Source: Bordetella parapertussis
Lineage (GTDB): Bacteria; Pseudomonadota; Gammaproteobacteria; Burkholderiales; SG8-39
Length of the DNA stretch: 54,573 nucleotides
NCBI GenBank assembly: GCA_945861875.1
Contig: CAMAWC010000015.1
Location: 1 to 54,573 of the forward strand
Direction of reading: 5' to 3'
Within the stretch, counting starts at the first letter, position 1. Every line of letters begins with the position of its first letter. The notes under the pieces are model-generated. The model ran no database searches and had not been told where the DNA came from. It saw only the letters and a list, made by a program, of their open reading frames with translations. A program made the translations under genes and the position numbers. Positions 31,220 to 40,154 of this stretch are shown piece by piece.

Positions 31220-32131
31220 TCAAGAAGCCAGGAACTCGCCTCCCTGCAGGGCCAGCGTGCCCGACCTGCCGGCAATTTCGGCGTACTCGATCCTGCAGCG
31301 TGGCAGGGTCTTGAGGTCAAGACTCTGGTGCAGGGTGCGCATTGCAACGAGCTGATATCCCTGCGTTTTCCAGCCTGCCAGCGACGCGCCAAATGCATCG
31401 GCGAGTTTGCCGCCTTCCAGCTCGGCGTGCAGGGTGTAGACATGACCGGTGGAGAGCGGGTTTGCGCTCAGCGCAAGCAGGTGGTTTGCCACGGAGTCCG
31501 GTGTAATGCCATCCAGTCCGATCAGTTCGTCCAGCGTCGGCAAGGTGGTGGGAAGCTGCGGACAGGCGATGATTTCCGCATTCCATATGGGAATAAACGG
31601 TGCGCTGCCGCGACTGTCAGAGCAATAGTCAAAGCCCAGCCTTTGTGTCAGCCGCAGCGCATGTTTGTTCATTTGCCAGCCGGCCGCCCCGTGCACCTTT
31701 GCCGGTTCGCCGAAAATCTCCTCGAAGCGCGTGCAGGCGCGCTGCATTTCGATGCGCGTCCATTCGGCACCCGCTTTCGCCACCGCATCCTGCCATTTGA
31801 CGTGGTCCCAGGTATGGATGCCCACCTCATGGCCCTCATCGCGCACCCGGCGCATCAGCTCGGCACAGGCGCGGCCGATGTCGGGCCCGGGCAGCAACGT
31901 GCCGTAGAGCAGCGTCTTCACGCCATAGTGTTCGAGCACCGAGGTGCGCGATACTTTTTTCATGAATCCCGGACGCAGCACGCGCTTGATGGCGCGTCCG
32001 GTGTGGTCCGGTCCGAGGCTGAACAGGAAGGTCGCGCGGGCGTCATGCTTTTTCAGCAAATCGAGCAGGCGCGGCACCCCCTCACGGGTGCCGCGGTAGG
32101 TGTCGACATCGATTTTAAGCGCCAGTTTCAT
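31220..32131 (-). CDS. arnD: 4-deoxy-4-formamido-L-arabinose-phosphoundecaprenol deformylase ArnD
   Basis: ArnD removes the formyl group from the undecaprenyl-linked sugar before transfer to lipid A. The NodB-type deacetylase fold is visible: KIDVDTYRGTREGVPRLLDLL with the metal/catalytic aspartates at residues 8 and 10, then HEVGIHTWDHVKWQD with metal-binding histidines, then KVHGAAGWQMNKHAL. 303 residues is normal for ArnD. It is the last gene of the arn operon. About 90 nt without a terminator separates it from bcp. Confidence 0.92.
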   Translation of the reverse strand: MKLALKIDVDTYRGTREGVPRLLDLLKKHDARATFLFSLGPDHTGRAIKRVLRPGFMKKVSRTSVLEHYGVKTLLYGTLLPGPDIGRACAELMRRVRDEGHEVGIHTWDHVKWQDAVAKAGAEWTRIEMQRACTRFEEIFGEPAKVHGAAGWQMNKHALRLTQRLGFDYCSDSRGSAPFIPIWNAEIIACPQLPTTLPTLDELIGLDGITPDSVANHLLALSANPLSTGHVYTLHAELEGGKLADAFGASLAGWKTQGYQLVAMRTLHQSLDLKTLPRCRIEYAEIAGRSGTLALQGGEFLAS

Positions 32132-32177
32132 GCGTCAGGCGGGGCGCAGGAGGGCTGCAAGCCGGCAGTCGTGACTT

Positions 32178-33221
32178 TCAATCGACCAGGTGCCTTGCCT
32201 CGGCGACATGCCCGCGGTAGGCGTCGAATATGTTTTTCAGCGCCCGTTCCATGTTGACGCGCGGCCGCCAGTCGAGGTCCTTCATGGTATTGGTGATCTT
32301 GGGCACGCGGTTCTGCACGTCCTGGTAGCCCTTGCCATAGTACTTGTCGGCCGTGGTGACGACCATTTTCACCTTTCGCGCGCTTGGCTGGTACTCAGGA
32401 TAGGTGAGGGCGAGCTTGAGCATCATGCCGGCGAGGTCCCTGACCGAATAGTTGTTGCGCGGGTTGCCGATGTTGTAAATCTGCCCGCTCGCCACATTGT
32501 TCTTGTTGGCGATGATTTTTATCAGTGCATCGATGCCGTCGTCAATATAGGTGAAGGCGCGTTTTTGCCGGCCGCCATCCACCAGCTTGATTGATTCACC
32601 GCGCACGATGTGGCCGAGGAATTGCGTGATTACACGCGAGCTGCCCTCCTTGGCGGTGTTGATCGAGTCGAGTCCCGAACCGATCCAGTTGAACGGGCGG
32701 AACAGCGTGTAATCGAGGCCTTGTTCCATGCCGTAGGCGTGGATCACCCGGTCCATCAGCTGCTTTGCGCAGGAGTAGATCCAGCGCGGCTTGTTGATCG
32801 GTCCGAGCACCAGTTCCGACATCTCCGGATCAAAGGCCTTGTCGCGGCTCATGCCGTAGACCTCGGAAGTGGACGGGAAGATCAGGCGTTTGCCGCGCTT
32901 GACGCAGGCGCGCACGATCGGCAGGTTGGCCTCGAAGTCCAGTTCGAACACGCGCAGCGGTTCCTTGACATAGGTGGCCGGCGTGGCGATGGCGACAAGC
33001 GGGAGCACCGTGTCGCACTTGCGGATGTGGTACTCGATCCACTCGTGGTTGATGGTGATATCGCCCTCGAAAAAGTGGAAACGCTTTTCCGGCAGCAGGT
33101 CGGCGATGCGCTCGGTCTGCATGTCCATGCCGTAGACCTCCCAGTCGGTGGTCTCGATGATGCGCTTGGACAGGTGGTGGCCGATAAAGCCGTTGACGCC
33201 GAGGATTAGGACTTTTTTCAT
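32178..33221 (-). CDS. UDP-glucuronate decarboxylase, ArnA C-terminal type, as separate protein
   Basis: This enzyme oxidises and decarboxylates UDP-glucuronate to the 4-keto-pentose used for aminoarabinose. It equals the C-terminal half of E. coli ArnA. The NAD-binding ILGVNGFIGHHLSKRI, the VLPLVAIATPATYV segment, the catalytic PSTSEVYGM and FRPFNWIGSGLDSI, and GGRQKRAFTYIDDGI match that domain closely. 347 residues. The gene starts 15 nt after the formyltransferase stop. In enterobacteria the two activities are fused; here they are separate genes in the same order. Confidence 0.92.
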   Translation of the reverse strand: MKKVLILGVNGFIGHHLSKRIIETTDWEVYGMDMQTERIADLLPEKRFHFFEGDITINHEWIEYHIRKCDTVLPLVAIATPATYVKEPLRVFELDFEANLPIVRACVKRGKRLIFPSTSEVYGMSRDKAFDPEMSELVLGPINKPRWIYSCAKQLMDRVIHAYGMEQGLDYTLFRPFNWIGSGLDSINTAKEGSSRVITQFLGHIVRGESIKLVDGGRQKRAFTYIDDGIDALIKIIANKNNVASGQIYNIGNPRNNYSVRDLAGMMLKLALTYPEYQPSARKVKMVVTTADKYYGKGYQDVQNRVPKITNTMKDLDWRPRVNMERALKNIFDAYRGHVAEARHLVD

Positions 33222-33235
33222 GGTTTAGCTTAACT

Positions 33236-34165
33236 TCATAAGGGAAGCGGAACAGGCCGCGCGCCGAAGCGTGCCAGAAAGTCCGCGGGGGTGAAAGGCT
33301 TGTCCTCGTACTGCATTTCCAGTAGTGCCAGCACGCCTCCGTCGGAGCAGACCGCGTCCACGCCCGAGCGGCTGGCATAAAACCCCGGCGCGGAACCGCA
33401 CATGCCGCCTCCGGCTTCCAGTCTGGTGCGGTGAATGAACAGGGGTTTGCCATCCAGTTCGGTAAAGGCGCCCGGGTAAGGCGGGGCGACGGCGCGTACC
33501 AGATTATGCACCTCGCGCGCCGGCCGCACCCAGTTGATGCGCCCGTCGGCGGGCTTGCGTCCGCCAAAATAGGCGCCCAGGGAAAGGTCCTGCTTGCGCA
33601 GCACCGCGCTGCCGTCCTCCAGTGCTGGCAGGCAGCGGCGCAGTATGGTTTCCGCGATGCCGGCGACCTTGCGGAACACATCGACGGCCTGGTCATCGGC
33701 GCCGATGGCCACCGCTTGCTGGTCGACAATGCGACCGGCATCGGGCTTGGCGATCATCTCGTGCAGGGTGGCGCCGGTCTCGGTCTCGCCATGCAGGACC
33801 GCCCAGTTGACCGGGACACGGCCGCGGTACTTTGGCAGCAGGGAGCCGTGCATGTTAAAGGCGCCGCGCCGTGCCGTGGCGAGCAGGGGCGGCGCGAGCA
33901 TCAGGCGGTAATAAAACGAAAAGAGGAAGTCCGGGGCAAGTGCGGCAATGCGCGCGACAAAAGCCGCTTCGTTGGGGTCCTCCGGCGTGGCGACGGCGAT
34001 GCCGTGCTTTTGCGCCAGCTCGGCGACGCTGGCAAACCAGATGCTCTCGGCCGGGCTGTCCTGGTGTGTGACGACAAGGGGAATGTCCACGCCGTGCCCG
34101 ATCAGCACCTGCAGGCAACGCACACCGACATCGTGGTAGGCGAAGACGACGGCTTTACTGGCCAT
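33236..34165 (-). CDS. UDP-aminoarabinose formyltransferase, ArnA N-terminal type
   Basis: This enzyme formylates UDP-4-amino-4-deoxy-L-arabinose with N10-formyl-tetrahydrofolate. It has the hallmark NMHGSLLPKYRGRVPVNWA (Asn and His of the active site), GETETGATLHEMIAKPDAG with the catalytic aspartate, and a C-terminal domain. The start ATG 34165 overlaps the end of arnC by 11 nt; 309 residues, equal to the N-terminal half of ArnA. It is followed by the decarboxylase gene. Confidence 0.93.
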   Translation of the reverse strand: MASKAVVFAYHDVGVRCLQVLIGHGVDIPLVVTHQDSPAESIWFASVAELAQKHGIAVATPEDPNEAAFVARIAALAPDFLFSFYYRLMLAPPLLATARRGAFNMHGSLLPKYRGRVPVNWAVLHGETETGATLHEMIAKPDAGRIVDQQAVAIGADDQAVDVFRKVAGIAETILRRCLPALEDGSAVLRKQDLSLGAYFGGRKPADGRINWVRPAREVHNLVRAVAPPYPGAFTELDGKPLFIHRTRLEAGGGMCGSAPGFYASRSGVDAVCSDGGVLALLEMQYEDKPFTPADFLARFGARPVPLPL

Positions 34166-35120
34166 CCTTCTTTTCCAGGATGGCCTGAACGAGGTAGCGC
34201 GGGCGCTGGCGCACCTGCTGGTAAATCCTGCCGACGTACTCGCCCAGCAGGCCGATGCCGAACAGCGTAATGCCGATAAGGAAGAAGGCGATGCCAAAAA
34301 GGGTGAACAGGCCCTCGGCCTCCGGCCCGAACATCACACGCCGCACGGCAAGAAACACGACAAAGGCAAAGGACAGCAGCGAGATGGCGATGCCGATGAG
34401 CGAAAATAGTTGCAAGGGCGCCAGCGAGAAGCCGGTAACCAGGTCGAAATTGAGCCGGATCAGGCTGTAAAGCGAGTATTTCGATTCGCCCGCGGTGCGC
34501 TCCTCATGCTCGACCTCGACCTCCGCCGGACGCTGGGCGAAGGAGTAGGCGAGCGCCGGGATGAAGGTGTTGACCTCGCGCGAGCTGTTGATCGCGGCAA
34601 CGATGTCGCGGCTGTAGGCGCGCAGCATGCAGCCCTGGTCGGTCATATGAATATGGGTGATGCGCTCGCGCAGCGCATTCATCGCGCGCGAGGCGATGCG
34701 GCGGAAGGCCGAATCGCGGCGGTTGAGCCGTATGCTGCCGACGTAATCGTGGCCCTCGTCCATTTTCGTCAGCAGTTTGCCGATTTCCTCGGGCGGGTTT
34801 TGCAGGTCGGCATCGAGGGTGACAACGCGTTCGCCGCGAGATTGCTCAAACCCGGCCATGATGGCCATGTGCTGGCCGTAATTGCCGCTGAACAACACCA
34901 CGCGGGTGACATCGGGCCTTTGCTGGAATTGCCCGCGCAACAGCGCGGCGGAGCGGTCGCGGCTGCCGTCGTTGATGAAAATGATCTCGTAAGATTCGCC
35001 CAGTTTGTCGAGCGCCGGATAGAGGCGCGCAAACAAGGCCGCGAGCCCGGATTCCTCGTTATAGACCGGTATGACGACGGAAAGCCTGGGGGAGGGGATC
35101 ATTTGTTGCTCATTTGCCAT
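34155..35120 (-). CDS. arnC: undecaprenyl-phosphate 4-deoxy-4-formamido-L-arabinose transferase ArnC
   Basis: ArnC transfers the formylated aminoarabinose to undecaprenyl phosphate on the cytoplasmic face of the inner membrane. The family 2 glycosyltransferase core (LSVVIPVYNEESGLAALFARL, INDGSRDRSA, VTLDADLQNPPEEI with the DxD-like metal site) is followed by two C-terminal membrane helices at about residues 235-260 and 270-295. 321 residues. Its start overlaps the end of arnB by 11 nt. Confidence 0.95.
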   Translation of the reverse strand: MANEQQMIPSPRLSVVIPVYNEESGLAALFARLYPALDKLGESYEIIFINDGSRDRSAALLRGQFQQRPDVTRVVLFSGNYGQHMAIMAGFEQSRGERVVTLDADLQNPPEEIGKLLTKMDEGHDYVGSIRLNRRDSAFRRIASRAMNALRERITHIHMTDQGCMLRAYSRDIVAAINSSREVNTFIPALAYSFAQRPAEVEVEHEERTAGESKYSLYSLIRLNFDLVTGFSLAPLQLFSLIGIAISLLSFAFVVFLAVRRVMFGPEAEGLFTLFGIAFFLIGITLFGIGLLGEYVGRIYQQVRQRPRYLVQAILEKKDGQ

Positions 35121-36234
35121 TTTGCCGGAGGATACGGGCGCAAGTGTCGCATACCCGCTCGACGTCGGCGAAACTCATGGCCGGAAACAGCGGCAGGGTG
35201 AGCAGGCTTGCGCCGGCGGCCTCGGCATGCGGGAAGTCGCCCTTTTTCCAGCCCATGGCGCGGTAAAGGCTGAACAAATGCATCGCCGGGTAATGCACAC
35301 CGGTGCCTATGCCGGCGGCGTCCATGGCCTTGATGAACTCGCCTCGGCTGATGCGCATGCTTGCCAGCGGCAGGGCAACCTGGAACATGTGCCAGTTCGA
35401 GTTCTCAAAGTCCTCGGGCGGCATGCCGCAACCCAGCTCCCGGTCGAAGCAGCTGAAGTAGTGACGCGCAAGTTCGCGACGCTTGATGTTGAAGGCGTCG
35501 AGCAATTCGATTTGCCCCAGCCCGATGCGTGCGGCGACATCGGTCATGTTGTATTTGCCGCCGGCCACCGCCACGTCCATTTCGCCATCGGGGGAGCGCA
35601 CCACGCCTTGCAGTCGCAACCGCGTGACCAGGTCGGCCTCGGCTTCATCGTTGACCACCAGGCAACCGCCCTCGGTGGTGGTCATGTTCTTGTTGGCGTG
35701 AAAGCTGAAGGAAATGAGGTCGCCGAAGCTGCCGATGCGCCGTCCCTTCCAGGTCGCGCCCATGCTTTGCGCCGCGTCTTCGATGACGCGCAGGCGGTGG
35801 CGTCCGGCGATGGCGTAAAGCCGGTCTCGATCGACCGGCAATCCGGCGAGGTCCACCGGGATAATGGCCTTGCTTTTGGCGCTGAGCGCGGGTTCGATCA
35901 GGTCGAGGTTGATGTTGCGTGTGAGCGGATCAATGTCGACAAACACCGGGCGCGCGCCGGCGCGCACCACGACATTCGCGGTGGCCACCCAGGACAGCGG
36001 CGTGGTGATGACCTCGTCCCCGGCGCCCACGCCGGCCACGGCGAGGGCGATCTCCAGCGTACCGGTGCCCGAATTGAGGCTGCGCACCGGGCGTCCGCCG
36101 AAATACTCCGACAGTTTGGTCTCGAAGGCCTTTACCTGAGGGCCGCTGGTAATCCAGCCCGAGCGCAGGACATCGGCGACGCCGGCGATGGTCGCCTCGT
36201 CTATGGTCGGGCGCGTGAACGGCAGGTAGTCCAT
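35110..36234 (-). CDS. arnB: UDP-4-amino-4-deoxy-L-arabinose--oxoglutarate aminotransferase ArnB
   Basis: ArnB is the PLP-dependent sugar aminotransferase that adds the 4-amino group using glutamate. The DegT/DnrJ/EryC1 fold is clear: LPFTRPTIDEATIAGVADVL, SGWITSGPQV, NSGTGTLEIAL, VIEDAAQSMGA and the PLP-lysine segment SFSFHANKNMTTTEGG (Lys182). Start ATG 36234 overlaps the SMR gene stop by one base; the longer open frame upstream has low-complexity content. 374 residues. Confidence 0.95.
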   Translation of the reverse strand: MDYLPFTRPTIDEATIAGVADVLRSGWITSGPQVKAFETKLSEYFGGRPVRSLNSGTGTLEIALAVAGVGAGDEVITTPLSWVATANVVVRAGARPVFVDIDPLTRNINLDLIEPALSAKSKAIIPVDLAGLPVDRDRLYAIAGRHRLRVIEDAAQSMGATWKGRRIGSFGDLISFSFHANKNMTTTEGGCLVVNDEAEADLVTRLRLQGVVRSPDGEMDVAVAGGKYNMTDVAARIGLGQIELLDAFNIKRRELARHYFSCFDRELGCGMPPEDFENSNWHMFQVALPLASMRISRGEFIKAMDAAGIGTGVHYPAMHLFSLYRAMGWKKGDFPHAEAAGASLLTLPLFPAMSFADVERVCDTCARILRQNGK

Positions 36235-36605
36235 CAGGAGCGCGCGACGATGTACACGCCGATGATGATGACGCCTATCCCGGCGAGGCGCATCACACTG
36301 ACGTCTTCGCCAAAAAAATACCAGGCGGCGATGGCGTTGGCGACATAACCTATGGACAGCATCGGGTAGGCGATGCTCACCTCGACGCGCGACAAGGCCA
36401 TGATCCATACCACCAGGCTCACGACGTAACAGGTGATGCCGCCGGCGATGTGCGGTTCAAAGGCGAACTTCATGCCGACCGGGATCAGGTTGTCGAGAGA
36501 GAAATCAAAGCGGCCGACGGCGTTGGTGCCGGCCTTGAGCAGCAATTGCGCCGCGGCGTTGAGCAGCACGCCGAGCAGGATCAATGAAAAGCTTGCGGCG
36601 TTCAT
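36234..36605 (-). CDS. SMR-type membrane protein, ArnE/ArnF-like flippase subunit
   Basis: The protein is 123 residues with four predicted membrane helices, in the small multidrug resistance superfamily (VLLNAAAQLLLKAGTNAVG; SIAYPMLSIGYVANAIAAWYFFGE). In enterobacteria ArnE and ArnF flip undecaprenyl-aminoarabinose across the inner membrane. Only one such gene is present here, so a homodimer or an additional unlinked gene would be needed. It overlaps the arnT-like gene by ATGA and arnB by one base. Confidence 0.88.
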   Translation of the reverse strand: MNAASFSLILLGVLLNAAAQLLLKAGTNAVGRFDFSLDNLIPVGMKFAFEPHIAGGITCYVVSLVVWIMALSRVEVSIAYPMLSIGYVANAIAAWYFFGEDVSVMRLAGIGVIIIGVYIVARS

Positions 36606-38302
36606 GGTTTGGCGGCCGGCCGCTTGCCCGTCGGTTCGGTGACCGGTTTGCTTATCGGTTTGCCTACAATCACACGCCGCACGTCGCGAGCGACCTCCAC
36701 CATCGGCACCGGAAAGGCCTTGCGAAAGCCCTCCAGGTCGTCGGGGGCGAACATGGCCAAGGGCGCGGCATCCGCCTCCCATGCCTTGGCGAAGCTGGCG
36801 TAATCGGCCAGATAGTCTTTCGGTTCCCAGCCGATGGCACTGGACAATTCGTCCTTGTAGCTCACCATGGTGACGGTTCGTCCGAGGTAAAAGGGCAGCG
36901 TATGGTCAAAGGTGTTCACCATGTAAAAAGGCGTGTCCGGCCGCAGCAGCGGGCGTATTTTCTGCACGATCTGCGAGGCCGAGTATACCGAGGACATGGT
37001 GTTGTGGCCGAGCACCGGGAACAAGGCGGTGGCCAGGCCGGCGGCCGAGAAGGCGATTACCGCCGCGCTGCGGCGACCTTGTTTTTCGAAAAACCAGAAT
37101 AGCACCGACCCGGCAAGCATGGCGAGGCCGGTGAGCACCAGCCAGGGGATGTAATTGACCAGCAGCTCCTGCGGCAGTTCCGGGCTGCTCCATTCGGTGG
37201 CCATGGGGGCGAGAGAAATGGTGGCGACGCCGGCGATGCTGAACGGCAGCAACTGCCAAAAAAGCGCGCGCCGGCTGGCGAGGGCGAGATGGCGGCCGAG
37301 CAGCAGGGCGAGCGCGGGAAAGATCGGCAGGATGTAGGACGCCAGCTTGGAACTGGAGGCGGAAAAAAAGACAAAGGTAAAGACGCACCAGATCAACACG
37401 AAACGCGTTGACTGGAAGCGCACCGGCTCGGCGCGCCACGAGCGCGCAAGCGCCGGCAGCAGCGCCAGCGTCCAGGGCACCATGCCGCCGACCAGCACCG
37501 GGATGAAATACCAGGCCGGCTGGTAGCGGCCGTGATCCTTGGTGAGAAAGCGCTCAAAGTGTTCCTGGATGAAAAAGAACTGGAAGAATTCCGGATTGCG
37601 CAGTGACACCACGACAAACCAGGGCGCGGCGACGGCCAGGAACAAGGCCAGGCCCTTGAGTGGATGCAGCATCGGTATGCGGCGCCAGTCGCGCTGGATG
37701 AGGATGTAAAAAAACAGCGCACCGCCGGGCAGGAGCAAGCCGATGAGTCCCTTGGAGAGCACGGCGAGCGCCGCCGCCGTCCAGGCCGCGAGCATCCAGG
37801 TGCGCCGTCCGCGATCGGTCTGGCCGTCAAATTGCGCCAAGACAAATGAGCAGATTGCCGCGGTGAGGAAAAACGTCAGCCCCATGTCCAGGGTATTGGC
37901 CTGGGAGATAAAGACGTAAAGAAAACTGCTTGCACTCACCGCCGCCGCGTACAAGCCGGTTTCGCGCCCGTACAGGCGCAGGCCGGTGTAGCCCACCAGC
38001 AGTATCCCGGCAAAGCCGGTGAGGGCCGCCCACAGGCGCGAGGTCCACTCGTTAATGCCAAAAATATTGTAGGCCGCGGCGGTGGCCCAGTATTGCAGCG
38101 CCGGTTTTTCGAAGTATTTATAGCCGTTCATGCGCGGGGTGACCCAGTCACCGCTCACCGCCATTTCGCGCGCGATTTCGGCGTAACGGCCTTCGTCCGG
38201 GCGGATGAGGTCACGGTAGTCGAGGCTGCCGAACCAACTGAGGGTGAGCAGCGCAAGCAGCAGCAGCAGCGACTTGCGCGAGGGGAAGTCGGACATTGTC
38301 AT
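36602..38302 (-). CDS. arnT: family 39 glycosyltransferase, ArnT-like aminoarabinose transferase
   Basis: ArnT moves aminoarabinose from undecaprenyl phosphate to lipid A in the periplasm. The multi-spanning protein (566 residues, about a dozen hydrophobic segments) has the first periplasmic loop YRDLIRPDEGRYAEIAREM, with the acidic residues of family 39, then WVTPRMNGYKYFEKPALQYW. A C-terminal soluble domain has DHTLPFYLGRTVTMV. Position in the operon supports aminoarabinose as donor. The start may be at ATG 38302 or 38296. It overlaps the Mth938-like gene by one base. Confidence 0.9.
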   Translation of the reverse strand: MTMSDFPSRKSLLLLLALLTLSWFGSLDYRDLIRPDEGRYAEIAREMAVSGDWVTPRMNGYKYFEKPALQYWATAAAYNIFGINEWTSRLWAALTGFAGILLVGYTGLRLYGRETGLYAAAVSASSFLYVFISQANTLDMGLTFFLTAAICSFVLAQFDGQTDRGRRTWMLAAWTAAALAVLSKGLIGLLLPGGALFFYILIQRDWRRIPMLHPLKGLALFLAVAAPWFVVVSLRNPEFFQFFFIQEHFERFLTKDHGRYQPAWYFIPVLVGGMVPWTLALLPALARSWRAEPVRFQSTRFVLIWCVFTFVFFSASSSKLASYILPIFPALALLLGRHLALASRRALFWQLLPFSIAGVATISLAPMATEWSSPELPQELLVNYIPWLVLTGLAMLAGSVLFWFFEKQGRRSAAVIAFSAAGLATALFPVLGHNTMSSVYSASQIVQKIRPLLRPDTPFYMVNTFDHTLPFYLGRTVTMVSYKDELSSAIGWEPKDYLADYASFAKAWEADAAPLAMFAPDDLEGFRKAFPVPMVEVARDVRRVIVGKPISKPVTEPTGKRPAAKP

Positions 38303-38712
38303 CAGCCCAGCAGCAGGGCGGCGGCGACCCTGCGTTCCTCGGCAACAAGGATGTTATAGGTGCGGCAGGCGGCCTGTGTGGTCATGACCTCGACCCCTAT
38401 GCCGGCCTCGACCAGCGGACGGGTGACCTCGGGGCGGGGGAAACGCTGCTTCTCCCCGGTACCCAGGAGGACAATCTCCGGACGCAGGGCGAGCAACTCT
38501 TGCAGGTGGCTCGCCTCCAGTTCCTCAAAGCTGGCGGGGGGCCAATCGAGCAGCAGCTGGTCGGGCAGGACGACGAGGCTTTTTTCCCTGCGGTCGGCGT
38601 TGACTTTCACGTAGCCGGGGCCATAGCCGGTAAAGGTATTCAACCCGGCGGGGCCGGCGAGGTGAAGTTTCACGAAATAGGAATCTTTGTCTACGTAAGC
38701 AACGGAAATCAT
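38302..38712 (-). CDS. Mth938-like domain protein (DUF498)
   Basis: This small soluble protein has an Mth938/NDUFAF3-like fold (LNTFTGYGPGYVKVN, VVLPDQLLLDWP, EIVLLGTGEKQRFP). It often stands alone and its function in bacteria is unknown. It is the first gene before the arn genes. The ATG at 38712 has no ribosome site and is overlapped by a TATAAT on the same strand. GTG 38673 (VKLHLAGPAGLN) fits the usual N-terminus better, giving 123 residues. Co-transcription with arnT is implied by the one-base overlap. Confidence 0.85.
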   Translation of the reverse strand: MISVAYVDKDSYFVKLHLAGPAGLNTFTGYGPGYVKVNADRREKSLVVLPDQLLLDWPPASFEELEASHLQELLALRPEIVLLGTGEKQRFPRPEVTRPLVEAGIGVEVMTTQAACRTYNILVAEERRVAAALLLG

Positions 38713-38785
38713 TATAACTTTATAGGAGGGACAACGTCTCCTGATCGTGCCGGACGGTTTTCGGGAGGAAAGGACTGGCGACCAT

Positions 38786-38814
38786 TTGATGCGTAGCTAA
38801 GTATCGGATATTAT
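38786..38814 (+). promoter_or_regulatory. promoter upstream of alaC
   Basis: TTGATG and TATTAT are separated by 17 nt. They lie 105 nt before the alaC ATG in the divergent region between the Mth938-like gene and alaC, which carries no gene. Confidence 0.5.
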
Positions 38815-38918
38815 TATCACTTTCCATGCTTTTAATGGTTAGGGCATGCGACAGCGGGGATCCGGCCGGCTGGTTTCGCAGCGCAGCAATCATTAGCCAA
38901 AACAATACCCCTACCACC

Positions 38919-40115
38919 ATGCGCGAATTTTCCCGAATCAAGCGACTGCCGCCCTACGTCTTTAACACCACCAACGAGTTGAAGATGGCGGCGCGCCATC
39001 GTGGCGAGGACATCATCGACATGAGCATGGGCAACCCGGACGGCGCCACGCCCCAGCACATTGTCGACAAGCTGGTCGAGGCCTCGCAACGCCCGGATAC
39101 GCACGGCTATTCGATCTCCAAGGGCATTCCGCGCCTGCGCAAGGCCATCTGCACCTGGTACCAGACGCGCTATGGCGTCACGCTCGATCCGGACAGCGAG
39201 GCCATCGTCACCATCGGCTCGAAAGAGGGGCTCGCCCACCTGATGCTCGCAACCACCGAGCCGGGTGACACGGTGCTGGTGCCCAACCCGAGCTATCCCA
39301 TCCACATTTACGGGGCGGTCATCGCCGGCGCGACCATCCGTTCGGTGCGCATGACGCCGGAGACGGATTTTTTCGAGGAACTGAAACGCGCGGTGCTCGA
39401 ATCCTCGCCCAAGCCAAAAATGATGATCCTGGGTTTTCCCAGCAACCCGACGGCGATGTGCGTCGAGCTCGAGTTTTTCGAACGCGTGGTGGCGCTCGCC
39501 AGGGAGCACGATATCCTGGTGGTGCACGACCTTGCCTATGCCGACATCACCTTTGACGGCTACCGCGCACCCTCGATCATGCAGGTGCCCGGCGCGCGCG
39601 ACATCGCGGTCGAATCCTTCACCATGTCCAAGAGCTACAACATGGCCGGCTGGCGCATCGGATTCATGGTCGGCAACAAGGACATGATCCACGCCCTCGC
39701 ACGCATGAAAAGCTACCACGACTACGGCACATTCACGCCGGTGCAGGTCGCCTCCATCGTCGCCCTCGAAGGCCCGCAGGACTGCGTCGAGGAAATCCGC
39801 CTCAAGTACCAGCGGCGCCGCGACGTGCTCGCGGCCGGATTGCACGAAGCCGGCTGGATGGTCGAGATCCCCAGGGCCAGCATGTACATCTGGGCGAAGA
39901 TCCCCGAACCCTACCGCGCCATGGGCTCGCTCGAATTTGCCAAGAAGGTGTTGCAGGATGCCAAGGTGGCGGTATCGCCGGGCATCGGCTTTGGCGAGTA
40001 CGGCGACGGCCATGTGCGCTTCGCCCTGATCGAGAACGAGGCGCGCACGCGACAGGCGGTGCGCGGCATCAAGGACATGTTCCGCAAGGACGGCCTGCTG
40101 GTGCAGGCCGCCTGA
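38919..40115 (+). CDS. alaC: alanine transaminase, AlaC type
   Basis: This class I PLP aminotransferase is probably a glutamate-pyruvate aminotransferase. The characteristic N-terminus [20 protein letters not shown] fits AlaC and fixes the start at ATG 38919 (398 residues). Motifs: [44 protein letters not shown], and the PLP lysine in [17 protein letters not shown]. It heads a + strand group with alaA-like, hom and thrC, so it shares an amino acid supply context. Confidence 0.92.
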   Translation: MREFSRIKRLPPYVFNTTNELKMAARHRGEDIIDMSMGNPDGATPQHIVDKLVEASQRPDTHGYSISKGIPRLRKAICTWYQTRYGVTLDPDSEAIVTIGSKEGLAHLMLATTEPGDTVLVPNPSYPIHIYGAVIAGATIRSVRMTPETDFFEELKRAVLESSPKPKMMILGFPSNPTAMCVELEFFERVVALAREHDILVVHDLAYADITFDGYRAPSIMQVPGARDIAVESFTMSKSYNMAGWRIGFMVGNKDMIHALARMKSYHDYGTFTPVQVASIVALEGPQDCVEEIRLKYQRRRDVLAAGLHEAGWMVEIPRASMYIWAKIPEPYRAMGSLEFAKKVLQDAKVAVSPGIGFGEYGDGHVRFALIENEARTRQAVRGIKDMFRKDGLLVQAA

Positions 40116-40154
40116 CCGCCAACCCAAAACAACAAGACAACAAGAACGCACGCC

